DNA of 64,000 nt from Lewinellaceae bacterium (GTDB lineage Bacteria; Bacteroidota; Bacteroidia; Chitinophagales; Saprospiraceae). Location of the stretch: NCBI GenBank assembly GCA_020636005.1, contig JACJYR010000001.1, forward strand, positions 2,304,001 through 2,368,000. The letters run 5' to 3'. The notes under the pieces are model-generated. The model was not told where the DNA came from. It ran no database searches and was given only the letters and a program-made list of their open reading frames with translations. Positions 26,767 through 33,957 of the stretch are shown piece by piece. Within the stretch, counting starts at the first letter, position 1. The number at the start of each line of letters is the position of its first letter. Made by a program: the position numbers and the translations under genes.

Positions 26767-27158
26767 CGTTATAGTTCTCTCCTCCATTATTTTATCAATG
26801 ACTCAGTCGTAAGTATGCCTTTATTTGAAGGGCAAGCCCTATTTTTCTTTCAAGCATCCTGCATGTCAGGCCTGGATACTCTCGGTGCAGCACCCTTGCC
26901 CGGGGCATATTTGTTCATCGGGCTGGGTAAATTGCCGGTAAATTGTCTTGGTTAAACAGGGAAGATAAAGGCGAAAAGGGTTTTACTAAAGATCCGGAAA
27001 AACAATAAAATGTACATTTTATTTTTAAAAACCCCTTCTGCTACCTGGGTTTTCAAGATAAAACGAGGAGGTTATTATCTCGCCGTTACTAGCAGGTGCA
27101 GCAAGTGTAATTGTGTAGTTGCTGTGTTTTTGTAAGGGCCTCCTGAATAGGTAGGTGC

Positions 27159-27449
27159 TTAAACGGGGAAGAATCCACTTGCCTGTTGGAAGGGCAAAGG
27201 TTGCCATTTTAGCCTGACAATTTTCCAGTTTTCAGGAAGGAATTTCAAATGTCAGTTTATATTTTTTTTATCCGTATCAGTTATCCCTGCTAGCGGGTGG
27301 TTCCAGTCTTCGTGCATGTCCTTTCCATCAAATACCCTTTCTTGGGAGATCGGGTGGGTGCTTTGAGCCCTGTTTTTTGACAAAAAAATAAATATGAAAA
27401 GGGAAGGCAGCGTGAGCCTTATGGGAAGGCAGTATTTTTGGGCTCTCAT
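27159..27449 (-). pseudogene. Possible gene remnant with an internal stop
   Basis: A frame on the minus strand starts with a signal-like segment (MRAQKYCLPIRLTLPSLFI) and stops with TGA at 27252-27254. The same frame continues as HLKFLPENWKIVRLKW and ends at 27159. A second frame from 27207 to 27025 reads coding-like text (NYTITLAAPASNGEIITSS). None of this resembles a family that I know, and it may be chance. It is listed because a 944-base gap otherwise lacks a gene. Confidence 0.2.
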
Positions 27450-27465
27450 CTCCACGATGTTTTAG

Positions 27466-27500
27466 AATGTGTTTGTGTGTTTGTGTGTTTGTGTGTTTAG
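27466..27500. repeat. GTGTTTGTGT short tandem array
   Basis: Four near-exact copies of GTGTTTGT run in tandem. A complementary AAACACC-rich stretch lies at 27645-27678, so the two could pair across the intervening terminator. Confidence 0.8.
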
Positions 27501-27562
27501 TAACGATGAAAAAATAACTTCACCATTTTGATTTTGAAACCCCAGTACTGGAAGGGTTTTTT

Positions 27563-27597
27563 AAAAATAATCCCGATGTGAAATCGGGATTATTTTT
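27563..27597. terminator. Bidirectional hairpin with A/T flanks
   Basis: AAAAATAATCCCGAT pairs with ATCGGGATTATTTTT around a GTGAA loop. It separates the FKBP gene from an apparently gene-free stretch, which suggests that something may be transcribed towards it. Confidence 0.75.
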
Positions 27598-27710
27598 TCT
27601 TCGATCCTTAGGTGTTTTAACTTTTTGATTTTCAGTCGGCAACAAAAACACGCAAACACCAAAACACCCCAACACATTTATTGACAATAGCAATCAAATC
27701 TACCGGTTCC

Positions 27711-28637
27711 ATGAAAAAATTGCGCTTGCTGGCCTTTTGCCTCCCATTTTCAATAGCCCTTTTAAAGGCACAAAAGCCCGACGTGCCGCCGCTCGATGAT
27801 TACTTGCGGGAAAATAATTTGCAGACCCAGGCCACCGGGGGCGGCCTGCACTATATCATCGAAAAACCCGGCAATGGCACCTCCCCGGCAGACGGCCAAT
27901 ATGCCCTCATAAACTTCAAGGCCATGCTGCTGGACAGCACCGTTTTCGACCAATCGGATGCGGGCGATCCCTTCGTTTTCCAGGTGGGCAACAGGGAAGT
28001 TATCAAGGGCCTTGACAAGGCCGTACGCCTGTTGAAAAAAGGTGGAAAGGCCGTTTTTTACCTCCCGCCCAACCTCGGCTACATGCACTATGGCGTAAAG
28101 GACCGGGTGCCGCCAAACAGCCCGCTCATTTACGAAGTGGAGCTGTTGGATGTGATGGATTTTGGCCAATACGACTTGTACATGCGGCAGTTGGAGGAAA
28201 AGGAAAGAATGGAATTTGAGCAGCAAGACAAGGCGCAGTTTCAAAAAGACCTGCAATTGATACAAGACTATGCCGCCGCCCATCAATTGAAAACAAAAAA
28301 TACGCCCTCTGGCCTGAGCTACATTATCACGAAAGCCGGCAAGGGCGAAAATGCAAAGCCCGGCAGCCGCCTCACGGTTGCCTACGAAGGTTATCTAACG
28401 GACGATTCTCCTTTTGAAAAATCTGCCGACACCAAGCCATTTGAGTTTATCCTCGGACAGGGAAAGGCGATGGAAGGCTGGGAGGAAGGGCTTCAATTCT
28501 TCAATAAAGGCAGTGAAGGCTGGCTGCTCATTCCTTCCAAACTGGCCTATGGGCAGCTCGCCATCCATGAAGGCGATATCCACATCCCGGCGAGCTCGGT
28601 GCTCGTGTTTAAGGTGAAGGTACTGGATTTGAGGTAG
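27711..28637 (+). CDS. Two-domain FKBP-type peptidyl-prolyl isomerase
   Basis: The protein has 308 residues from ATG 27711, with a signal peptide (MKKLRLLAFCLPFSIALLKAQ). It carries two FKBP domains, about residues 45-150 and 200-308, joined by a charged linker (RQLEEKERMEFEQQDKAQFQKDLQ). The first has VIKGLDKAVRLLKKGGKAVFYLPPNLGYM; the second AMEGWEEGLQFFNKGSEGWLLIPSKLAYG. Such proteins speed proline isomerisation for exported proteins in the periplasm. The tandem fusion is common in Bacteroidota. Confidence 0.85.
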   Translation: MKKLRLLAFCLPFSIALLKAQKPDVPPLDDYLRENNLQTQATGGGLHYIIEKPGNGTSPADGQYALINFKAMLLDSTVFDQSDAGDPFVFQVGNREVIKGLDKAVRLLKKGGKAVFYLPPNLGYMHYGVKDRVPPNSPLIYEVELLDVMDFGQYDLYMRQLEEKERMEFEQQDKAQFQKDLQLIQDYAAAHQLKTKNTPSGLSYIITKAGKGENAKPGSRLTVAYEGYLTDDSPFEKSADTKPFEFILGQGKAMEGWEEGLQFFNKGSEGWLLIPSKLAYGQLAIHEGDIHIPASSVLVFKVKVLDLR

Positions 28638-28722
28638 TTGTCAGGAGGTTGCCCGAAGATGGTTTGGGTTGGTTTGAAATCGTTGCGCAACAACGTTCAA
28701 ACAAGGTTCAAACAACAACAAA

Positions 28723-31062
28723 CTACTGCCTCTCCCCCACTGCCAAAATTTTCACTTCGATCCTTTGGTTGAAAAGATGCTCGTCCAGGCTGCAGGTCAC
28801 GCCGTTGCGGCAGTGGTTCAGCGGCATGGACTCGCCGTAGCCGATGGCAGAGATGCGGTTTTGGGCAATGCCCTCTTTGAGCAGGTAGTCGAGCGCCATG
28901 GCCGCCCTGTTTTCCGAGAGCTTTTGGTTGTCCTCGTCAATGCCGAGGGCTTCGGTGTGGAATCCAAGTTCTACTTCCAGGGAAGGGAATCGCTTCAGGA
29001 GGCCTGCCAGGGCGTCCAACCTGGAAGAGACACGGGGCGTCAGTTGCCAGATATTGGGGTCGTAGATGGCGCCGTCGAGGCGGAAGTGGTCGCCGGGGCG
29101 CAGTGTTCCTTCTACCAGTTTTTGGTTGAAATCACCGAAAGAAGGCAGTGGCACGACCACCTTTTCAGTGGCGTTGGCGATAGGTTCATTTTCGGCGATG
29201 GGTGGTATTTCCTTGATGGAGGCCAGTTGGTCATCTGGCGCAGTTGGTGGTGTTTTTTCTTCTGTTTCAAAAGTGGAAATTCCTTCCCCCGATATTTCAA
29301 CGGCTTGTTTTTCAACTGTTTTGGTTGGGTTTTTTGGCTGTTCCTCTATAATGGCTTCAGCTATTTTGGGCGGGGCTTTTTCTTCCGGGTTTTCTTTAAA
29401 AACAGGAAGGGGTTCAGGCATTTGCTCTGCGGTGCCTGCTTCGGGGGCTTTTTCTACTGCTACCTCAACTTCCTTGTGCGGCTCTTCTTCAAAAACTGGA
29501 AGGGTCTCTGGTTCCGGCATTTTGGGTTCGTTGGCTACCGGGTCTTTTTTCGCCGGGCTGGGTTCCTCCAAGGCTGTCTTTTCAACTGGCGCTGAAGCTG
29601 GTTCTTCAAGAGTGGCCGCTTCCATGGCCTGTATTTCTTCCTGCACGGGCGCTGCAATTTCCGGCAACGCTGCATTGGTTATTGGCGGCGTCTTTTCCAC
29701 AGGCGGGTGATCCAAAACTTCAAACAGGTAGATGTCGTCGTCGCCGCCTTTGCGGGAAGAGGTGAACATGCCGCTTCGCTGGTCGGGCGAGATATAGATG
29801 GAGATATCGTCGAGCGGGCTGTTGAGCGGTTTTCCAAGGTTCACCGGGGCTTTCCACTCGCCGTTTTCGTCTTTTTCCGTAAAGAAAATATCGAAGCCGC
29901 CGAAGCCGGGGTGGCCTTTTGAGCAGAAATAAAGCCTGCCGTTTTTATCCATAAAAGGGAAGCCCTCGTTCACGGCGGTGTTGATGGCCGGGCCGAGGTT
30001 TTCAGGGTTTTCCCAGCCGCCGTCTTTCTTTCGCTTCGACTCCCAGATGTCGGTGCCGCCATAGCCGCCCGATTTATTGGTGGTGAAAAACAGCCACTGC
30101 CCATCGGGCGAAATGGCGGGGTGCATGAAGTTGAAATTGGGGGAGCAGAAGGGCAGTTTCTCCACGCTTTTCCAGCGATCCTCCCCCACGGATTGGGCGC
30201 TGTAAATCTGGAGATTGTAGGTTTTTTGCTTGTTTACCACATTATCGTTGCGGGTGAAAAAGACTTCCATGCCATCGGCGGTGAAGGAAGCATTGCCGGT
30301 GTTTTTGTTTACCTCGCTCAGTTTGGAGGAAAACTTTTCCGGCTCGCCGTAGGTGCCGTCCGCCTGTTTTTTGGAGAAATAGAGGTCGAGGTAGTCACGC
30401 CCCGTCCAGCCGGATTTTTCTTTCAGCAACTTGAAGCCCTGCTTCCGGTCGGAGGAGAACACCATGCCGTCGCCAAAGGATACGGGCCCATTGTCGTCGG
30501 CGGGCGAGTTGAACATGAATTCCTGTATGTCAATAAATGGGAAGTAGGGTTGGATATGCAGGGCCTTTTCGCAGGATTCTGCCATGAGCGGGCCTTTGGG
30601 GTCTTGTGGTTCGAGCTTTTGGTATTGGAGGAACCAGTGTTTGGCCTCATCGTACTTGCCCGTGCCCATTAGTGTTTCACCATAGAAAAGGTAAGTTTCG
30701 GACTTGGTTTTTTCATCCTGCACCACTTCGGCGTAGAGGGCCTCCGCCTTGTCCATCTTGTTGTTCATGCGGTAGCAGTTGGCCAGTTTGGTCTTGATGG
30801 CGGTGGTGTTGCGCCTGGATTTGGCAGAATCCAGTTGGCTGAGCGCCTGCTCGTACAGCACGGCAGCGTCGGAGTACTGATTGTATTTGTAATGCTCGTT
30901 GGCCTTCTCTATCAGCTTGTTTTGGGCGAAGAGGGGCAGGGAACAGGCGAGCGCCAAAGCGGAAAGGCACAGGCGGAGGTAATGTAAGTTTACCAAGCCT
31001 TGAAGGTTTGGTAAACTTAATTGACCAGGAAAAAGGAAAAAGGAAGTCGAAGTTTTCTTCAT
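28723..31062 (-). CDS. PD40/OmpA-family envelope protein with intragenic palindrome
   Basis: The protein has 779 residues. TPR units at about 48-170 (ANEHYKYNQYSDAAVLYEQALSQL) precede PD40 beta-propeller repeats such as WLFFTTNKSGGYGGTDIWESKR and LYFCSKGHPGFGGFDIFFTEK. A long Pro/Glu/Ala-rich linker (about residues 450-640) follows. The C-terminal OmpA-like domain contains LSENRAAMALDYLLKEGI and RISAIGYGESMPL. It is probably a peptidoglycan-bound outer-membrane protein. The signal peptide is unusual: a 35-base palindrome (30985-31019) codes for an extra LSLPNLQGLVNL between the start and the normal hydrophobic core ending in FAQ. Confidence 0.8.
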   Translation of the reverse strand: MKKTSTSFFLFPGQLSLPNLQGLVNLHYLRLCLSALALACSLPLFAQNKLIEKANEHYKYNQYSDAAVLYEQALSQLDSAKSRRNTTAIKTKLANCYRMNNKMDKAEALYAEVVQDEKTKSETYLFYGETLMGTGKYDEAKHWFLQYQKLEPQDPKGPLMAESCEKALHIQPYFPFIDIQEFMFNSPADDNGPVSFGDGMVFSSDRKQGFKLLKEKSGWTGRDYLDLYFSKKQADGTYGEPEKFSSKLSEVNKNTGNASFTADGMEVFFTRNDNVVNKQKTYNLQIYSAQSVGEDRWKSVEKLPFCSPNFNFMHPAISPDGQWLFFTTNKSGGYGGTDIWESKRKKDGGWENPENLGPAINTAVNEGFPFMDKNGRLYFCSKGHPGFGGFDIFFTEKDENGEWKAPVNLGKPLNSPLDDISIYISPDQRSGMFTSSRKGGDDDIYLFEVLDHPPVEKTPPITNAALPEIAAPVQEEIQAMEAATLEEPASAPVEKTALEEPSPAKKDPVANEPKMPEPETLPVFEEEPHKEVEVAVEKAPEAGTAEQMPEPLPVFKENPEEKAPPKIAEAIIEEQPKNPTKTVEKQAVEISGEGISTFETEEKTPPTAPDDQLASIKEIPPIAENEPIANATEKVVVPLPSFGDFNQKLVEGTLRPGDHFRLDGAIYDPNIWQLTPRVSSRLDALAGLLKRFPSLEVELGFHTEALGIDEDNQKLSENRAAMALDYLLKEGIAQNRISAIGYGESMPLNHCRNGVTCSLDEHLFNQRIEVKILAVGERQ
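30985..31019. repeat. Palindrome inside the signal peptide of the OmpA gene
   Basis: TAAGTTTACCAAGCCTT pairs with AAGGTTTGGTAAACTTA with a single G-T type mismatch. It is coding and in frame, and adds about 12 residues between the start codon and the hydrophobic core. Confidence 0.85.
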
Positions 31063-31182
31063 ATTAAAAACCGGTTTATCTCAAAACATCGGTACTGTTC
31101 AAAAAGTGTGCGAGGTGGGTGGGAAAAGTGTGGGATTTTTGAAAATGAACGGTTGATTGGCCGCTTTTGCGATAAACTCTTT

Positions 31183-31842
31183 TTATTGAAGCGCCATTAT
31201 TTTGAGCTTCTCAACCCATTGTGAAAAACGGGGGCATTTTTCCAGCAGTTGATGGAAACCATTTTCCTGGACAATGATATTGCCATGCACCACTTTTTCA
31301 TAAGCTGGGATAATTTTCAACAGCCGCTTTGATGGCGCAGTATCAGGATGGTTGTTGATGTCCTCTGGATTTTCGTACGCTTCCATAATAGCCTCTATTT
31401 GCTTCATTGGCTTATCCGGAAAACGGCAATATTCAAACCCTCTCAAGTCCGTAAAGAGCAGCGCCTCAAACTCATGAAGTTGTAAATAGGGCAAAAACCT
31501 GTGGTGCTCTATATCCACTTTCATGGCAGCCTCTAAAAAATTGGCACGCTCAACAGAATTAGGGATTTTTAGGGCATCGTTATATTGGGGAAAAGAATTT
31601 GGCAGCCTAAAATAATCCAACATGCTGGAAACAACGATTTCTTTTTCCTGCTTCAAATACCGCTTAACATTGTTTTTGAATTTTTGACAATTGCCAATAC
31701 CTCCTTTGTGACCCGGACTGGTCAAGACTTTTATTCCCCTTACATCGAGAATGTCAAAGCCTTGTAAATAGGGAGCAACGGAGGATTTTACAAACTCCTC
31801 CTCCGTGTCGCCTTCCACTACAATGATAATTCGCCGGCTCAT
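31183..31842 (-). CDS. DUF4276 TOPRIM-like protein
   Basis: The protein has 219 residues. The N-terminus VVEGDTEEEFV places Glu10, Asp12 and Glu14-Glu16 in the position of the TOPRIM metal-binding glutamate. MLDYFRLP (Asp76) and LHEFEALLF (Glu124, Glu126) supply further acidic residues. This set is typical of DUF4276, a TOPRIM-related family seen in two-gene ATPase systems. TOPRIM folds bind Mg2+ and cut nucleic acid in topoisomerases, primases and OLD nucleases. The start overlaps the stop of the upstream ATPase by ATGA, so the two are translationally coupled. Defence against phage is inferred, not shown. Confidence 0.7.
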   Translation of the reverse strand: MSRRIIIVVEGDTEEEFVKSSVAPYLQGFDILDVRGIKVLTSPGHKGGIGNCQKFKNNVKRYLKQEKEIVVSSMLDYFRLPNSFPQYNDALKIPNSVERANFLEAAMKVDIEHHRFLPYLQLHEFEALLFTDLRGFEYCRFPDKPMKQIEAIMEAYENPEDINNHPDTAPSKRLLKIIPAYEKVVHGNIIVQENGFHQLLEKCPRFSQWVEKLKIMALQ

Positions 31843-32927
31843 GGTCTTCCTCCAATTACGTTTTTATCCCACAATTCTCCTAAAGTGTATTCTTCCAGCC
31901 ACGACGAAAGTTCTTCTTCATTGAGGCGTTTGAAAACTGATTGCTCATTTTCCCGCTCGACGACAATGACGTCATCAGGTGAAAAGTGGTTGAGCAAGGA
32001 GATGGACTGGGTGGAAATGATGATTTGGGAATGGTGCGAGGCGCTTTTTATCATGCCAGCCAGCTTGGCGATGGCAAAAGGATGTAGGCCGAGTTCGGGT
32101 TCGTCTATGATGATGGTGTCAGGCAAATTGCTTTGCAGCAAAAGCGTCGCAAGACATATCATCCTCAATGTGCCATCTGATAAGTTATGTGCAGTGAATA
32201 GTTGATCAGAGCCTTTTTCCTGCCAACGTAAAAAGATTTGTTGTGGGTTTATTTCATCAGGTTGGAGGTAAAAACGGTGAAAAAATGGGGCAATCGAAGT
32301 GATTATTTTTTCTATTAAACCAAGCGTTTTAGGCTCGCTTTCCTGCAAACGATAGAGAAATGCAGCAAGGTTGCCGCCGTCCTCGTACAATCGTGCATAG
32401 TCAGAGGTAGAAGAATGTTGTTTGACTTTTGAGTTGAAACTGGTGTCATGGAAGTGGTATATTTTGAAAGATTGGAGTTCTAACCTCAAACTATGATTGG
32501 AAAGTTGAGAGTCAAGCCTTAACCGTGTTTCCAGACTACCGGAACTATTCAAATCTTCTCCATAATAAATTCTTGAAGAGGGGTCCTTAGAATGAGTACT
32601 ACTTTCATTAACAAAAATTAGACTCCCGCCCTGCTCAGGTGCCATTTTAAATTCATATTGGTTTTGCCAATCGTTATTAAATACAATTTTGCCTTTTAAA
32701 AAAGCCGATCGCTTCCTCCCAAAATACAAGAAATTATCTGCCCGGCCATTCTGACTAATATAAAGCTGCAACTGCTGCTCGTACAGTTTATTCAAGAATT
32801 TGAAAAAGCTGATGAAATTACTCTTCCCGCCACCATTGGGCCCAATCAAAACATTGATCTGCGAAAGCTCCACCTCGGCTTCCCGAATAGACTTGAAATT
32901 TTGAATATGGACGGACTTGATTGGCAT
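31839..32927 (-). CDS. AAA_21/OLD-like ATPase paired with DUF4276
   Basis: The protein has 362 residues. Walker A GPNGGGKS is at 29-36 and Walker B ending DEPELGLHPF has Asp275 and Glu276. The downstream STQSISLLNHF is the switch region of the AAA_21/OLD/SMC-like group. There is no coiled-coil zinc hook, so it is the short, single-chain type. It is followed with an ATGA overlap by the DUF4276 protein. A -7 element (TAGATTTG) sits only about five bases before its ATG, which suggests a leaderless transcript. The role is probably a sensor or motor for the partner. Confidence 0.75.
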   Translation of the reverse strand: MPIKSVHIQNFKSIREAEVELSQINVLIGPNGGGKSNFISFFKFLNKLYEQQLQLYISQNGRADNFLYFGRKRSAFLKGKIVFNNDWQNQYEFKMAPEQGGSLIFVNESSTHSKDPSSRIYYGEDLNSSGSLETRLRLDSQLSNHSLRLELQSFKIYHFHDTSFNSKVKQHSSTSDYARLYEDGGNLAAFLYRLQESEPKTLGLIEKIITSIAPFFHRFYLQPDEINPQQIFLRWQEKGSDQLFTAHNLSDGTLRMICLATLLLQSNLPDTIIIDEPELGLHPFAIAKLAGMIKSASHHSQIIISTQSISLLNHFSPDDVIVVERENEQSVFKRLNEEELSSWLEEYTLGELWDKNVIGGRP

Positions 32928-32931
32928 GGCA

Positions 32932-32939
32932 CAAATCTA
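32932..32939 (-). promoter_or_regulatory. -7 promoter element next to the AAA start codon
   Basis: The minus-strand sequence is TAGATTTG, five bases before the start ATG, so transcription would begin at or near the start codon. Confidence 0.4.
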
Positions 32940-33024
32940 CATAATCCTCTAATCTAATACTGCCCCAACCTCAAATAACCCATCCCTAATCTCGCCCTGA
33001 ACAGAATTAAACCATCACCAATCC

Positions 33025-33369
33025 CTACCACTTCGGCTGGATAAAATAAAGCGCCGTCCCATCCGGGTCGGTGAAGTGGAGGAATTTCCCACCTTCTTCC
33101 GAACGCTCTTCCACCTCGATGGAGTGTTGCCGGAGGAGCGTGTTCGCCGCTTCAAAATCATCCGCCACAAAACCAATGGAGGCATTACCTGAATTTGAGG
33201 GGCTGCCATCCCCGGCCGGGTGCAGCCCAATGGTGATGCCCGGCGCTGTGATTTGTGCATAATGGTTGCCCCAGCGGTTGGCCAGGGTGAATCCGATGGA
33301 TTGGTAAAAGGCAACAGAACGGTCTATGTCTTTTACCATGAGGGTCAGGTTGCTGGATTGAATAGCCAT
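33025..33369 (-). CDS. VOC-superfamily protein (glyoxalase/bleomycin-resistance fold)
   Basis: The protein has 114 residues. Two beta-alpha-beta-beta-beta modules are visible, with DIDRSVAFYQSIGFTL at the start and VEERSEEGGKFLHFTDPDGTALYFIQP at the end. The metal-ligand-like residues vary, so the substrate is unknown. VOC proteins include glyoxalase I-like isomerases, dioxygenases and drug-binding proteins. The protein is cytoplasmic and encoded alone between the ATPase pair and the toxin genes. Confidence 0.8.
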   Translation of the reverse strand: MAIQSSNLTLMVKDIDRSVAFYQSIGFTLANRWGNHYAQITAPGITIGLHPAGDGSPSNSGNASIGFVADDFEAANTLLRQHSIEVEERSEEGGKFLHFTDPDGTALYFIQPKW

Positions 33370-33451
33370 GATTGGAAGGTTTAAAATTGTTACATATTCC
33401 TCCGATACTGCCCGAGTGGATTCATTATCTTATGTTTTTGAGCATCAACTA

Positions 33452-33757
33452 TCATCCAAAAGGTAGTGGCGTTTCGCCAAGCGGTTTGGAAGAATGCCTG
33501 ATGGTCACTATTTCTACCTGATCATGAAAATTGAGATAATAAACGACCCGGTACTTTTTGATGATGAGTTCCCGAAGGTTTGGTGAATTCATTTCAGGTA
33601 CTACCCTGCCGAGTTGAGGAAATTTTTCCAATAAAATTACAGCATCAAGAATAGCATCCACTATCAGTGTTGCATGGCGCTTGGACGATAGCGCCAAATA
33701 ATCTTCCAAATCCGAAAGGTCGTCTATTGCCTGGAGCGACCACGTTGCTTGCGCCAT
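33452..33757 (-). CDS. RelE/ParE-family toxin
   Basis: The protein has 101 residues. The N-terminal helix reads WSLQAIDDLSDLEDYLALSS, the middle has VRELIIKKYRVVYYLN-type strands and the end has VEIVTIRHSSKPL. The Arg and His near the C-terminus are in the position of the ParE/RelE active groove. ParE members poison DNA gyrase and RelE members cut mRNA on the ribosome; the sequence favours ParE because the RelE catalytic triad is not clear. The start overlaps the antitoxin gene by 34 bases, the usual order of antitoxin first. Confidence 0.78.
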   Translation of the reverse strand: MAQATWSLQAIDDLSDLEDYLALSSKRHATLIVDAILDAVILLEKFPQLGRVVPEMNSPNLRELIIKKYRVVYYLNFHDQVEIVTIRHSSKPLGETPLPFG

Positions 33758-33927
33758 GTTTCGACCATTTCTTTGACTTCCTGGTGTGGTTTCACTTTGC
33801 CTTGGCTGATTTGCTCCAGCCCGGTCTTGATTTTCTGCATAAAAATCAAGCGCTCAATCAACTCGTCCAGTTCGAACTCATCGGGAAGTTCTTCTAAACT
33901 ATTGTACACTAATTCTTTGGTAATCAT
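33724..33927 (-). CDS. Antitoxin-like small protein of the ParE pair
   Basis: The protein has 67 residues from ATG 33927; a TTG 18 bases upstream is also possible. It is acidic, contains EELPDEFELDELIERLIFMQKIKTGLEQISQGKV and lacks a recognisable DNA-binding ribbon. It overlaps the toxin gene by 34 bases. It probably wraps the toxin, as in the ParD-type or Phd-like families. The identification depends on the neighbour. Confidence 0.65.
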   Translation of the reverse strand: MITKELVYNSLEELPDEFELDELIERLIFMQKIKTGLEQISQGKVKPHQEVKEMVETWRKQRGRSRQ

Positions 33928-33957
33928 GCTCAGAAATTTATCCAAAAGTAATGATTC

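Noticed and set aside
27466..27500. GTGTTTGTGT repeats as a CRISPR array
   Set aside because: There are no spacers or uniform repeat length, and no cas genes are present.
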